Notes under the pieces: generated by a model | What the model saw: the letters and a program-made list of their open reading frames with translations, nothing else | The model's database searches: none | What the model was told of the DNA's origin: nothing | NCBI GenBank assembly: GCA_036873135.1 | Contig: JAPTYO010000008.1 | Span: 22,979,001-23,043,000 of the forward strand | DNA from: Clarkia xantiana subsp. parviflora | Lineage: Eukaryota; Streptophyta; Magnoliopsida; Myrtales; Onagraceae | Length of the DNA stretch: 64,000 nucleotides | Direction: 5' to 3' | Shown here: piece by piece, positions 10,801 through 22,358 of the stretch | Layout of the letters: each line of letters opens with the position of its first letter | Position numbering within the stretch: the stretch's first letter is position 1 | Position numbers and translations under genes: made by a program

Positions 10801-11404
10801 ATACAATCAAATGGAGGAGATGAAGTCCAACACATGAGCTTCCAACCATATGTGCGGAAGAAAGGAGTTCTTCACGGAGCTCGATAAAAGACACGGTGGA
10901 CACATCTCCTTTGGCGATCTTTCCCAACACCTAATTAAAGGGAAAGGTACTGTTTTCTTTGAACTCAATAACAGACGGAAGTTGTGCATCATCAATTTTT
11001 ATTTTGTTCCCGACATGAAGAACAATATTTTAAGTGTCGAAAAATTGCTCGAGAAAGGATACGACATTCGGATGAAGGAGAATACACTCACTATTCGTGA
11101 TAATAATAATAATGTTATCACGAATGTAGCCATGACAAAGAATCAAATGTTCCCATTGGAGTTAAAGATCAATGAGCATAAGTGTTTGAAGGTGACATCC
11201 ATAGATAACTCGACTCTTTGGCATCTCCGGTATGGCCATCTGAATTTCGCGGCGCTGAAATTTTTGGAGAAGAAAAACATGGTCAGAGGCTTGTTAAAGA
11301 TCGATCGTCCCAATGGCGTATACGAAACTTGTGTCGTCGGAAACAAGAAAGAAGACCATTCAAGAAATATCCATCGAAGAGAGCAACTAGCCGTCTTGAC
11401 TTAG
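10801..11404 (+). pseudogene. pol: copia protease region with active site deleted, pre-integrase
   Basis: Compared with the second internal, 15 bp are missing near 10835. The deletion removes WFVDTG, the protease catalytic loop, and leaves a TGA before ASNHMCGRKEFF. Downstream, the linker to pre-integrase (VPDMKNNILSVEKLLEKGYD, LWHLRYGHLNF) is open to 11404. Protease function is lost by a clean active-site deletion. Confidence 0.82.
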
Positions 11405-11945
11405 TCCATTCCGATGAGTGCGGACCAATCAAGCCCATGTCCATTGGCGGAAATAGGTATTTCTTGACCTTTACCGATGATTATAATGGCAAGACTTGGA
11501 TTTATATGATGAATCAGAAGAGCGAAGTCTTGACTAAGTTCAAGGAATTCAAGAATATGGTCGAGAAGCAAAGCGGTCGTCATTTGAAGTGCTTGCGAAT
11601 CGATCGAGGAGGTGAGTACACTTCGCGTGATTTTGATAAGTTTTGCAAAGAGAACCGAATCGTGCATCAACTCACTATTCCGCAAACCCAAAAACAAAAT
11701 GGAGTCTCCGAGAGGAAGAACTGGACGATCTTGAATTTCGTTCGGTGCATGTTGAAGAAAAGAAATGTCCCGAAATAATTTTGGGGAGACGCTGTTGCTA
11801 CTGCATTCTATTTTCTCAACAAGTTTCCGACAAAGTAAATTGGTGACATGACACTGGAAGAGGCATGGAGCAAGTGGAAGCCGTGCATTGATCATCTTCG
11901 AGTTTTCGGGTGTGTGGCATATGCAAAATTGCAAGGAAGCCAGAA
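11218..11945 (+). pseudogene. pol: copia integrase, first internal
   Basis: Carries the catalytic core: LVHSDECGPIKP (first D), LRIDRGGEYTSRDF (second D) and the QNGVSERKN glutamate block. It ends in a stop after CMLKKRNVPK. The linker after it reads SGYKLYNPVTKRVV out of phase. Sequence from 11990 to 12505 is residual linker with no RT motifs. Confidence 0.82.
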
Positions 11946-12505
11946 GTAGCGGCTACAAGTTATATAACCCCGTCACAAAGAGGGTTGTGATTTCAAGAGA
12001 TGTCGAGTTCGACAAAGGACAAGAATAGAGTTGGAATAAGAATAATGACCAACGAAAGCAGGTTATGGAAGTAGAAGAGCTGCAAAGAAAAGAAGCCCGA
12101 CGTGTTGAGGTTCAAGAACCAGTATCACCCCCGCATGTTGCTACTCATCAAGAAGAAGGAAACTCGAGTTAATCACCGGTGTTGAGGACAAGGCGGATTT
12201 GAGACGTATAAAATTCAGCGCAGGTCGTTGAAGTCAATGATGATGAAGAATTGTATGGTAATCCATGTCTCTCTGCAGGATGTGAAGTCAAAGAGACTAT
12301 GTGGAGAAAGAAAAAGGCGACGACACATGAAAGATTCAAGGATCGTAAAGTGCGAAGACATAGATGGAGTACGAGTTTTCAACAAAGACAATCTCATAAA
12401 GACCACCAAACATACACAAGTGGTTATAAAAAAGATAAGCACAATGTTAGACAAGTTACAAGGAGGAGTCACGAAGATCGAATGGACGATAACAAAAGAA
12501 ACAAG

Positions 12506-12713
12506 ATTCAATGCATTAGTGAGTTCATGTACTTAGAGTTACATGCATTTGATAGAAACTAGATTCATGCATTTAGAGATACAAAGAATCTAGGGTCTTC
12601 CATATGTACCTATATATATGTGATCAAATGAAGAAGAAATCATCAAGTTGAGTTGAAAACATCAAGTCTCCCATTGCCTCTCCACATCTCTCACACACAT
12701 TCATACACCAACA
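12506..12713 (+). repeat. middle LTR shared by the two internals
   Basis: Matches 9656-9857 from AATGCATTAGTGAGTTCATG to CATACACCAACA but lacks the first ~30 bp, including the TG end. It is followed by a primer-site sequence and a second gag, which shows the tandem organisation. Confidence 0.83.
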
Positions 12714-12744
12714 AGTTGTATCAGAGCCAAGTCCAAAGATCGTG

Positions 12745-13546
12745 ATGGCATCGACAAGCATGCAAGTGCCAAGATTGACGAAGGATAACTACGATAAATA
12801 GGGTATCCATATGCAGGCCATTTTGGGATCGCTTGACGTGTGGGAGCTCGTGGAGACCGAGTTCGAGCAACCCGAAGCGACGACAGATATGACAAAGGAA
12901 GAGAATGATGAATTGAGAGCAGCGGAAGAGGGAGAATATGGCCATGTTTACAATATATCAAGGTCTTGATGAAGTCACATTCGAGATAGTCGCTTCGGTT
13001 AAGACATCATACGAAGCATGGGGAATACTCCAAAAGGCGTTCAGTGGTGTCGAAAACTTAAAGAAAATTCGCATACAAGCTCTTCGTGCTCAATTCGAGT
13101 CCCTCCATCAAGAAAGCTCGAAATCTATCTCCGACTATTTCACGAGGGTAATTTCAATCACGCATCAAATGCGGAGAAATGGAGAAAATTTTGAAGATGT
13201 TCGTTTCATAGAGAAGATCTTGAGATCCCTCGATCCTAAGTTCGACCTTGTGACCGTGACGATCGAAGAGTCCAAAGACTTAGAATAGATTTCCGTTGAA
13301 CAACTCATGGGTTCTCTACAAGCCCGTGAACAACCACTTATGAAGAGAGGAGAAGATAAATATTTGGAGCAAGCTTTACAAGTGAAAGTGACGTTGAAGA
13401 ATACCGAATCTCGAGGCGGCTTCCAAAGAGGAAGATTCACTCCACATGGAGGAAGCCGAAAAATATGGAGAGTCGATCCAAGAAGGATATTGAGGATGAG
13501 GTCGCGGTCGTGGTCGCGGAAGAGGCCGTGGTGGATGGAGAAATAA
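12745..13546 (+). pseudogene. gag: copia gag, second internal
   Basis: Same start as the first internal, with stops near 12798 and 13287. UBN2 blocks TSYEAWGILQKAF, ESLHQESSKSISDYF and HQMRRNGENFEDV are readable, and the G/R-rich tail is shortened. Non-functional. Confidence 0.82.
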
Positions 13547-14299
13547 CAAATCAGAAGTTCTATGCTACGTGTGCAAAAAATACGGCCATTATGCAACGAA
13601 GTGTTGGTATACCACTGACCTTGAGGAAGAGAATGCGAACCTTGTGGAGAGGATTGACAATGATGGAGTTCTTTTAATGGCATACAATCAAGTGGAGGAG
13701 ACGGAGTCCAACACATGGTTCGTCGACACAGGAGCTTCCAACCACATGTGCGGAAGAAAGGAGTTCTTCACGGAGGTCGATGAAAGACACAGTGGGCACA
13801 TCTCCTTTGGCGATCTATCCCAACACCCAATTAAAGGGAAATGTACATTTCTCTTTGAACACAAGAAAAGACGGAAGTTGTGCATCACCAAAGTTTATTT
13901 TGTTCCCGACATGAAAACAATATTTTAAGTGTCGGACAATTGCTCGAGAAGGGATACGACGTTCAGATGAAGGAGAATACACTCACTATCTGTGATAATA
14001 ATAGTAATGTTATCACGAATGTAGCCATGACAAAGAATCGAATGTTCCTATTGGAGTTAAAGATCAATGAGCAAAATTGTTTGAAGGTGACATCCATTGA
14101 TAACTCGACTCTTTGGCATCTCTGGTATGGCCATCTGAATTTTGCGGCGCTGAAATTATCGGAGAAGAAAAACATGGTCAGAGGCTTGTCGAACATCGAT
14201 CGTCCCAATGCGTATACGAAACATGTGTCGTCGGAAAGCAAGAAAGAAGACCATTCAAGAAATATCCATCGAAGAGAGCAACCGGCCGTCTCGACTTAG
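13547..14299 (+). pseudogene. pol: copia zinc knuckle, protease and pre-integrase, second internal
   Basis: KKYGHYATKCW (zinc knuckle end) is followed by an intact protease active site WFVDTGASNHMCG near 13718. A frameshift after VPDMK separates it from LLEKGYDVQMKENTL and the pre-integrase block LWHLWYGHLNF, where the usual R is W. Confidence 0.82.
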
Positions 14300-14990
14300 T
14301 CCATTCCGATGTTTGCGGACCAATCAAGCCCATGTCCATTGGCGTAAATAGGTATTTCTTGACCTTTACCGATGATTATAGTAGCAAGACTTAGATTTAT
14401 ATGATGAAGCACAAGAGCGAAGTCTTGAAGAAGTTCAAGGAATTCAAGAATATGGTCGAGAAGCAAATTGGTCGTCATTGGAAATGCTTGCGAATCGATC
14501 GAGGAGGCGAGTACACTTCGCGCGAGTTTGATAAGTTTCGCAAAGAAAACGGGATCGTGCATCAACTCACCATGCCGCAAACCCCACAACAAAATGGAGT
14601 ATCCGAGAGGAAGAACCAGACGATCTTGAATTTAGTTCGGTGCATGTTGAAGGAAAGAAATGTTACGAAAGAATTTTTGGGAGACGTTGTTGCTACTGCA
14701 GTTTATTTTCTCAAAAGGTTTCCGACAAAGCGAATTGGTGGCATGACACCGGAAGAGGCATGGAGCAAGTGGAAGCCAAGCATTGATCATCTTCGAGTTT
14801 TCAAGTGTGTGGCATATGCAAATTTGCAAGGAAGCCAGAAGTGTGTCATGCTCGGATATGACGAGAATACAAGCGGCTACAAGTTATATAATCCCGTCAC
14901 AAAGAGGGATCTCAAGAGATGTCGAGTTCGACGAAGGACAAGCATGGTGTTGGGAAGAATAATGACCAACCAAAGCAGGTTATGGAAGTA
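14287..14990 (+). pseudogene. pol: copia integrase, second internal
   Basis: LVHSDVCGPIKP (first D) is separated by a stop near 14394 from an otherwise open core holding LRIDRGGEYTSREF (D) and QNGVSERKN (E), then [17 protein letters not shown] and GYKLYNPVTKR. It is the best preserved integrase in this cluster. The sequence ends at 15152, before any RT. Confidence 0.83.
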
Positions 14991-15152
14991 GAAGAGCCGC
15001 AAAGAAAAGAAGCCGACGTGTTGAGGTTCAAGAACTAATATCACCCCCGCATGTTCTACTCATCAAGAAGTAGGTGACTCGAGTGATACCCGGTGTTGAG
15101 GACAAGGCGGATCCGAAACGTATACAATTCCGCGCAGATTGTTGAAGTGAAT

Positions 15153-15802
15153 TGTTAGATATCTGTCAAAATCGGGTTCGTATTTACATCTCGGGCCTCG
15201 TAAAATATCCCAAAACCCTTTCACAGGACACCTAAGTCTAAAAACGATACGGGATACGCGTAATTCCCGGGCCGAAGGACTTCCGGATTGCCCTAAGGTG
15301 ATCCGGTGGTCCGGATTACCGTGTTTACCTCGTACGCTCACCCTGATTAAATTGCTAAGTGCGGGAAGTCGGTGCATACATAGTCCGCCTTGATGACGGT
15401 ATACGTCTTCCTTACATACAGACATCAGGTAATTCAAAACTGGGCATGATCCTTAGGTTCCCTATAAATAGGGGGCCTAGGTCTCCCATTTGGGATAATT
15501 CCCTCATTTTTGGACTTGAAATGCTCTGACTTCTCTCTAAGGCTTTCTCTCTCTAAAAGTGCTAACTTGAGCTTCGGAGTGGGCCCAACCAGCATCCCCC
15601 CCCATGCTGGTTACTGCCCTTCGTGCAGGACCCGAAGATCGAGAGTCCAAGGTTGAGGATCGAAGTTCAGCTCGGTGATTGTGTATTAAGGATTGCGGCG
15701 TTCCCGTCCTTATACATATATCTCGAGTCCGATCGTGAAGGAAGAAGCCTGCTCGTGAAAGAAAAAGCCCAAAGCAGCCCAAGTGGTGAAGCGAACCCAA
15801 CA
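15153..15802 (+). repeat. 5' LTR of Gypsy-1
   Basis: Runs from TGTTAGATATCTGTC to GAACCCAACA, 650 bp. It is similar in reverse orientation to the solo LTR at 48701-49351 (651 bp) and more distantly to 61636-62365. TATAAATA at 15463-15470 is a probable core promoter. A C-rich run (about 15595-15604) is also shared. Confidence 0.88.
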
Positions 15803-15837
15803 TTTGGCGCCGTCTGAAGTGATTCGAATAAAAAGCC

Positions 15838-17290
15838 GTGCTGCAAGCCATGACAGGAAGACGACCAAAGAAAACGGGTGTAAGCAGGATGAAACCAACG
15901 AGAAGTCAACCAGGACCTTCTCACATGCCGGACGCAGAATCCACAGCTTCGTCCATTCCGTCCGCAAACGCCCCTCCTACACAGTTCATGCCAGAAGATC
16001 AGAACAACGTGCCTCCACAAGAGCAAGGAGCAAGGGTGGATCAAGAAATTCCATCAGGAATGCCAGCTGAGGCAACACAGCAGCAGCCAGGCAATGCAGC
16101 CAACATGCCTACAGTCACACCAGCAATGATGGCAGCATTGGAAGAACTTCTTGCTCTCAGGGAGATCTTAAAGAATCAAGGTTATGCTGCGCCTCCACCA
16201 CCCCCGCGTGATAATGAACAGGCTGCTCCAGCCAGAGAAGCGTCATATGAGGCCAATCAGCAAAAATCGCAACACCCAGGCGGGGTAGAAGGTTCTGAAG
16301 ATGCCTATCAACAGATCAGGTGCGAGCCAGCACGTTCAGGCACTCCAAGCGTTGGCATGAAGCAACAAGGAGTAAGATGGAAGCAGCCTCCTGTGAGCAA
16401 TTCACAACGCCCACACAAGGAGGATAGCTCTAAAACAACAAGCCAGGCTGGCACAGGCAACGAGGGGTGGAGGACGCTCGCGCACGAAAACGACATCCCA
16501 ATCATGGGACTCACGCCTAAGGCATTAGAAGAAATGATTGAGAGGAAAATGAAGCAATCGAAAATGAAGGGAATGCATGCCCTGGAAGAAAATGCATCGC
16601 ACCCATTCTCTAATGAATTAGTGCATAGTCACGTTCCAGATGCCTTGTACAGAATCGGCGGAGAAAAATATAGAGGGAAAGGAGATCCAATCGAGCATGT
16701 GCAGCAACATGAAGCGTCTCTGCTAGGACGAACGGACAACCCGCATCACGTTGCCATGACATTTGCTAATACTCTCGTTGGAACTGCTGCACATTGGTTT
16801 TTCTCGCTGCCATGTGGAAGCGTCACGTCATGGGCATATCTAAAGGCAAAATTCATTCAAAGATACATGGGAGAGCGCACACTCCTTAAAGGGCCGAACG
16901 CGTTGAATGAGGTGACACAGCAAAACGACGAGTTGTTAGCAGATTATTACATCCGCTTCAATCAAAACATCTCAGATATCCAAGGAAACATCACTGAGGG
17001 AGAAATCGTGCGCGCCTTCATTGCAAATTTAGGCCGAAGAGGACATGCCCTGGCTGAAAAGATGGCAAGGCCCAGCTGAGACGCTTGAAGAATTGGCGGC
17101 GAGTGTAAAAGAATTTGTAGATCTAGACCGATTCAGAGAACAACATAAGGCGAAAGTTAGTGCAGCTCGCGCTAAGGAGAAGCAAGCAAAACCCCAGCAA
17201 GGCCCGCAGCAAGCGAGACAATTCCAGCCCCACAAGAGGCCATATCATCCCGAGTTCCAAAAACCAAAAGAAGTGAACCTGGCATAGTGC
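15838..17290 (+). pseudogene. gag: gypsy gag polyprotein
   Basis: A 413-residue frame from 15838 to 17079. A P/Q-rich N-terminus is followed by a retrotransposon gag domain (about residues 250-400) with YRGKGDPIEHVQQHEA, TAAHWFFSLP, FIQRYMGER and DYYIRFNQ. The capsid core is continuous, but a frameshift near 17075 moves the next part (ETLEELAASVKEFVDLDRFR) into another frame, which stops at 17287. The start at 15838 could equally be the second Met at 15850. Confidence 0.85.
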
Positions 17291-17296
17291 ATTCCT

Positions 17297-18893
17297 TTGA
17301 ATGCACCACTTTCCATAATCCTGAAGAAGATGAAGGAGGATAATATGTGGAGGGAGCCAGCGAAATTCCGAAAGGGGCCACTGGGAAAGCAGGAAGATAA
17401 ATGGTGTGAAAACCATGAAGTCTACGACCACGAAACAAACAGCTGCGTCAGCTTGCAATTTCGCATAAACAACTTCATCCTTAAAGGGGAGCTCAAGCAA
17501 TATGTCGACCAAGGCGACAAACGACAAAAGAAGAACCATGCAGAGCAACCCGGAAAGGGAAACAAGGGAAAGGAGAAAGTCAATGAAAACCCACCGCCGC
17601 CAAAGCGTGGTGTCATCAACGTAATCCATGGTGGCCCAGCAGCAGGAGGTAGCGTTTCTAACGCCCGAGATGTCTATGCCTCAAAGCTGCAAATTCTGCC
17701 AAAGTATGGGAAGAGGCGACAACCGGAGAAGGAAGTTGTAATCATCCCGTTCTCAAACGCCGACAAGAAACACATAGTGTATCCCCATGATGATGCTTTG
17801 GTCATAACAATGGACATCAATGGTTTTGACGTGCAAAGGATTCTGGTAGATGGTGGGAGTGCTGCGGATCTACTGCATATAGAGGTAGGCCTGTCAATTT
17901 AACCCGTGACTCGTAAATGACCCGTGATTGACCCGGTCACGGGTCGGGTCCGGGTGTACCTATATATGCCAACGGGTCATTTACGGGTTGACCCGTAAAT
18001 GACCCGTTAGAAAAGGGCCGGGTACGGGTTTAGTGTTTGGACCCGTGACCCGGCCCGTGACCCGGCCTCTCCTCTCAGTAACTCAGTTTCGGTTTTTTTT
18101 TTTTATTTATTTTTATATCTTATCGACTTTACTCTTTACTTATTTAGTAAACTATTAACCCTAAATTGACAGCAAAGAGTAGTAAATTGGCATCCTTTTG
18201 CAGCTATATTTCGTGCACATTGCTGCAAGCTGAAAATATATTGGATACACAAAGAATTTTTTCTTCCTGATACACAAAGGCTAGACTTAGGTTCACAAGA
18301 AACACTTAACAAATCGTTTTCCTCGCGTGATTAGGAAAAGAACGTGACAGTTTTGAAATAATTTTACTCCATTCATACAATTAAATTTGGTGTTCTGTCA
18401 TTCTGTTTTTTTTTTTAAATGAAGAGCTGACCCGGGTCACGGGTCAAACCCGTGACCCGGGATCCCGGGTACGGGTTCTCGACCCTGACCCGTGGTGACC
18501 CCCGGGTCAATCACGGGTCGGACCCGTGGTGACCCGCGGGTCACGGGTCACGGGTTGACCCGTTTTGACAGGCCTATATAGAGGTGCTCAAAAATATGGG
18601 GGAAAAAGGAAACAGATATCTCGCCAAGCACGTTTCCGTTGGTCAGTTTCGCAGGAGCGGCAACCTATCCATTGGGCATGATTACACTTCCAGTTATCCT
18701 TAGAGACGGGTGGAATGCATTGCATATAGATGTCACATTTGTGGTAGTAGACAACCTGTGGGCATATAACGGCATCTTGGGGAGAATAACGATCAACCCA
18801 CATGACATTGTGCCATCTACAGCTCATCAGAAAATGAAGTTCCTAACTCCGCACGGAATTGGAGAAGTGCTAGGTGATCAGACTGCCGCATGA
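17297..18893 (+). pseudogene. pol: gypsy gag C-terminus and retropepsin, split by hAT insertion
   Basis: [15 protein letters not shown] resembles a degenerate zinc knuckle. The aspartic protease follows with [13 protein letters not shown] (near 17840-17876), where the usual D-[ST]-G is DGG. The insertion 17886-18576 interrupts the frame just after HIE. Beyond it VLKNMGEKG continues in phase, and a frameshift near 18640 leads to VSFAGAATYPLGMITLPVI. The end lies near DQTAA at 18893. Confidence 0.8.
17886..18576. mobile_element. non-autonomous hAT-type element
   Basis: The perfect 12-bp terminal inverted repeats TAGGCCTGTCAA and TTGACAGGCCTA are flanked by the exact 8-bp duplication TATAGAGG (17878-17885 and 18577-18584). 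Both are hAT signatures. Subterminal regions (about 17905-18065 and 18430-18565) are dense in ACCCGTGACCCG-type motifs in both orientations, as expected of transposase-binding arrays. The middle is AT-rich with no transposase frame, so it must be mobilised in trans. Confidence 0.9.
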
Positions 18894-19283
18894 AAGTGCT
18901 ATGTTAATGCCCTAAGGAAAATGAAACAGGTGTCAATCGCCATGATAGGAGTTGGTGCAAAGAGAAAGTTGTTCACCTCGAACGATGATGAAAAAAGAAA
19001 GAAGGAAAAGTTATCTCCAAGGTCCGAACTGGACAGGATTCTTTGTCCACCTAAGCGGAGTGTGCTTGATGTTAAGCAGGGGGAAGAAGAATCCATCATG
19101 TCCTACTTCCAAAGGTTCGCTCAAAATGCAACTGCACTGAGAGAAATCAAGAAGGACGTCATCAATGCATTTTTCCTGAACATGAATGCATCAACATTTT
19201 TACTATTTGGAAGGGAATTTGGGTGGCGCATGAACAAGACAATGGCGTTCTTAAAAGACAAGATAGAGACTGCAATCTCTTGA
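18894..19283 (+). pseudogene. gypsy remnant, post-protease and gag-like
   Basis: The start (CYVNALRKMKQVSIAM) matches the region that follows protease in the second gypsy copy (CYVSSLRR at about 21370). The frame from 18921 then switches to a gag-like stretch (VKQGEEESIMSYFQRFAQNA), so two elements appear to be joined here. 120 residues, no known complete domain. Confidence 0.5.
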
Positions 19284-19299
19284 GAGCGTGAATTGAGAT

Positions 19300-20682
19300 G
19301 AGACACACCTCTCAACACCTAGACTTTTCAGCCCTGAGTCTATCATCCCCCAGCTCAAGATGAACTTGCACCTTCTCGAGGATATCGAGATGGGTGGCAT
19401 GGGTAAGGCTCATTTTCATGATGCTCCAAGAGTCGGGCAAAGAGCGGATCATGTAATTGATCTGTTGTTCCTCAGACAGATTTTCACCTGCTTCCTTGAG
19501 TTCAGCGATCAAGTTACATACATGCATAACAAGATCATTCATCGTATGCTTGGGATTCATTTTATAGGAGTCAAGAGTGATGTTTAACGATCGCTTTTGG
19601 GCTATGGTGTAAACAATGAATGTTGCCTTAAGACCATCCCAGAGGTCTTTGGCCGTTCCCAAATGATCAAACTTATAGAGAATCTCATCTTCCAACATAG
19701 ATAACGAGGTAGAACGAACATCATGATCCTTGACATCTCATTCATCGTAGAATTTCTTTTGCTCTTCCATGAGGTCTCCCTCAGACCTAGTCTGTTTTTT
19801 GGTCAAATGATCCAGACCTCTTATTTCAGAAATTATCATCTTAACTCATTTATTCCATATTTTATAATTACTACTATTCAACCTTATTCCTTGTTCAACT
19901 GGGAAATGACATTGCTAGTTGCAGCCATCAATACTAACACATTGATAATTATGCTAAGTTAGGGAGACAATAACATTTTGACAGTATTGCAAACATCGGA
20001 TTATCTATTAAGATGGAATACGACTAATAGTGATCCTTCAGTCACTAAACCAAACCGACCGCCAGTAAACCGAGGGAAGGGGGTGTTGTGAAAGAGTTCA
20101 CACTATTGTCGTCTTCAATCCAATAGATCATTCTTTTGAAAACGGCTATTATTTTGCAAATTACCGGAACGGGAATTTTCAAACAAGCATACCCGATCTT
20201 GGTTTTCCCATGTCCATTTTTTGATTTTGTAAAATTATCTGATAATTTACGCATGCATAATACTATATCACGCCATAAACATCGAACAAACAAAATAGCA
20301 TGCTCACGCGTCATGTGTCTAATGTTCCTTAGCATACATAATTATACTTAAAGTAAATTACCACATGCTTTCATTTATGAACATTCTAGCATACGTGTCA
20401 AAACATGCAACTTTTTCATTCATCATGCATAATTGGCGACTGGTATTTTCAGTTTTGAAAATATTAGGGGCTGACTTGCAATTCATGCTTACAATCAATC
20501 ATGCGAAATTTCTAGACATGGATTCTAGGCACTTTCAATCAGCATAGCATGTCTATCCTATTGCGCATACCATATATTTAAATCCCAGAGCTCAATGCTC
20601 GCAATTTATTATCCATCTAGCTTGACTAAGTCAAGACGACAGTTCTAATATATGTTGCAGAAAGTAAACAATTGCAATTCAG
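19300..20682 (-). mobile_element. copia fragment: gag N-terminus and leader
   Basis: Nearly identical over its whole length to 43435-44800 of the full-length copia element. On the minus strand it carries leader and then gag from the ATG at 19926-19928, with a UBN2 stretch (LGTAKDLWDGLKATF, YMIRSLPDSWSIMKMSL) open between 19698 and 19312. No LTR. It breaks at 20682 in the leader, where similarity to other copies stops after AATTCAGCCC. Confidence 0.82.
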
Positions 20683-20810
20683 CCCGTCAAAACATTTTTT
20701 GCTCGTCCAGACCGATCGCACTGTGGGTAATGTGTTCGGGTCAAAGTTTTGAATTATAATCGTAAGTGGGGTGGCCAAAATGAGACAATTTGAATTAAAG
20801 CGGGTTCAAA

Positions 20811-21272
20811 TTGGGCCTATATCCATCAAACTCAGCTCGTGAAGTATATGCTACCGAAATCTTTATGACAACCACGAAGGGAAAGAGACCTAGAGATCTC
20901 GACCAGGTGATTATCAGTTTTACAACGAACGATCTCATGATGGTGACTCAGTCTCACGAAGACGGCTTGGTAATCACCGCAACAATGACTGAGTATGAAG
21001 TTAAAAGGGTTCTCATCGATAGTGGAAGCTTGACAGACATTCTTTTCTATGAATCTTTCTTGAATTTAGGATTCACCAGGAAAGATTTGAAGAAAGTCGA
21101 CTTCCCCCTAATAGGCTTTGCCGGAAAAACTACCTATCATATGGGTGCCTTCCAGCTACCGGTAATTCTTGAAAAAGAAAAGAAAGCTTTAAGGATCGAC
21201 ATACTCTTCATAGTCGTCGACGCATCTCCCGTCTACAATGCCATCATCAGAAGGACTACCCTCAATCCCTAA
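20811..21272 (+). pseudogene. pol: gypsy retropepsin fragment
   Basis: A 153-residue open frame homologous to the Gypsy-1 protease: AREVYATEIF, VTQSHEDGLVITATM, catalytic RVLIDSGSLTDILFYESF (here the canonical DSG), then FAGKTTYHMGAFQLPVIL. Coding similarity continues past the stop to about 21425 (RHGIGEVREDQ, RRCYVSSLRR). There is no start context, so it is a polyprotein piece. Confidence 0.8.
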
Positions 21273-21589
21273 CATATTAACCCCTCGACTGCTCATCAAG
21301 TTATGAAGTTTTCAACCCGACATGGGATAGGGGAGGTTAGAGAAGATCAAATTACATCCCGACGCTGCTATGTCAGCTCATTGAGACGCCGAAATCAAAG
21401 AGAAGTCATCGAGACAACGCCTAACTAAATATTCTTATATTTCATATACGACTAATATTTTGAGCTTTGACTTTGATATATAATTCAGTAATTTCGAATA
21501 TATATAGCCCCCTGAGGCTTTTTCATACAAACATCCGAGTCTATTATCCTTTAAGGCGTCGACACATAAGTCTTTTTACAAAATTGACT

Positions 21590-22130
21590 GTCGACATCGT
21601 GAATCTAATATTAGTCATATCACTTAGATTCGTCGACAATTCGAAAAAAGAAAAGGCGTCGAGATAAAAGTCCTTTATGGAATCGATAATCGATATCATG
21701 AATCTAATATTAGACGTATCACTTAGATTCGTCGAAAACTCGAAAGAATTTAGGCGTTGAAGATAAAGTCCTTTACGGAATTGATTGTCGACATTATGAA
21801 TCTAATATTAGTCATATCACTTAGATTTGACGACAACTCGAAAGAAGTTAGGTGTTGAAGATAAATTTCTTTACATGATTGAATGTCGACATTATAATTC
21901 TAGTATTAGTCATATCACTTAGATTCGTCGACAATTCGAAAAAAGTTAGGCATCGAAGAAAAGTTCTACGCCAAATCAATTATCAATAACAATGAATCTA
22001 ATACCGGTCATATCACTTAGATTTATCGATAATTCGAAAGTGGCGGGATAAATGAAAGGTCTAAAATTGATTGTCGATATTATAAGCCCTGAAGGATCAT
22101 AATATCCAATGCTTCTCGATAATTCGAAAA
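21590..22130. repeat. ~98-bp tandem repeat, about 5 copies
   Basis: The core GAATCTAATATTAGTCATAT followed by CACTTAGATTCGTCGA recurs near 21600, 21700, 21798, 21896 and 21994, a spacing of about 98 bp, with AAGTCCTTTA and a GTCGACA/T element between cores. Copies are diverged by substitutions, so the array is not recent. Confidence 0.8.
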
Positions 22131-22358
22131 GAACAAGAATCTTGTAATCGAAGGTCTTTATACGCATTCTAAAGAGATGCAAATTCTAAAAGACTCAACG
22201 ATAAGGAAAAAGCAATAATATAGTCATAAAAATTTCCCTTACATTATGAACATGGAAAAAAAAAAAGAAAAGGAAAAGGCTAAGGCCAAAGTGTCTCCTC
22301 TAAATTCACCATCATTTTTGGCCTTGGCGTTAAGAAAATCCTGAAGGAGGGCTATACT

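Larger units (their letters stand above)
9624..15152 (+). mobile_element. tandem copia: LTR-internal-LTR-internal (Copia-2/3)
   Basis: One LTR (9624-9857), an internal region, a second LTR (12506-12713) and then a second, closely similar internal region that starts again with a primer site (AGTTGTATCAGAGCC). The second internal is cut at 15152 by a gypsy LTR. This is the structure left by LTR-LTR unequal recombination between two elements. Both internals run gag-protease-integrase and then stop: no RT or RNase H is present, so both derive from an RT-less element. The coding sequences are related to Copia-1. Confidence 0.85.
15153..19283 (+). mobile_element. Ty3/gypsy element, 5' half (Gypsy-1)
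   Basis: LTR (15153-15802), a primer site TGGCGCCGTCTG at 15805-15816, a long gag and a protease broken by a hAT-type insertion. RT, RNase H, integrase and the 3' LTR are not found. The element is cut off by rearranged gag-like and copia sequence after about 18900. It landed in the second copia internal. Confidence 0.82.

Noticed and set aside
21590..22130. Possible CRISPR-like direct repeats
   Set aside because: This is a plant genome and the units are contiguous ~98-bp diverged tandem repeats without unique spacers.
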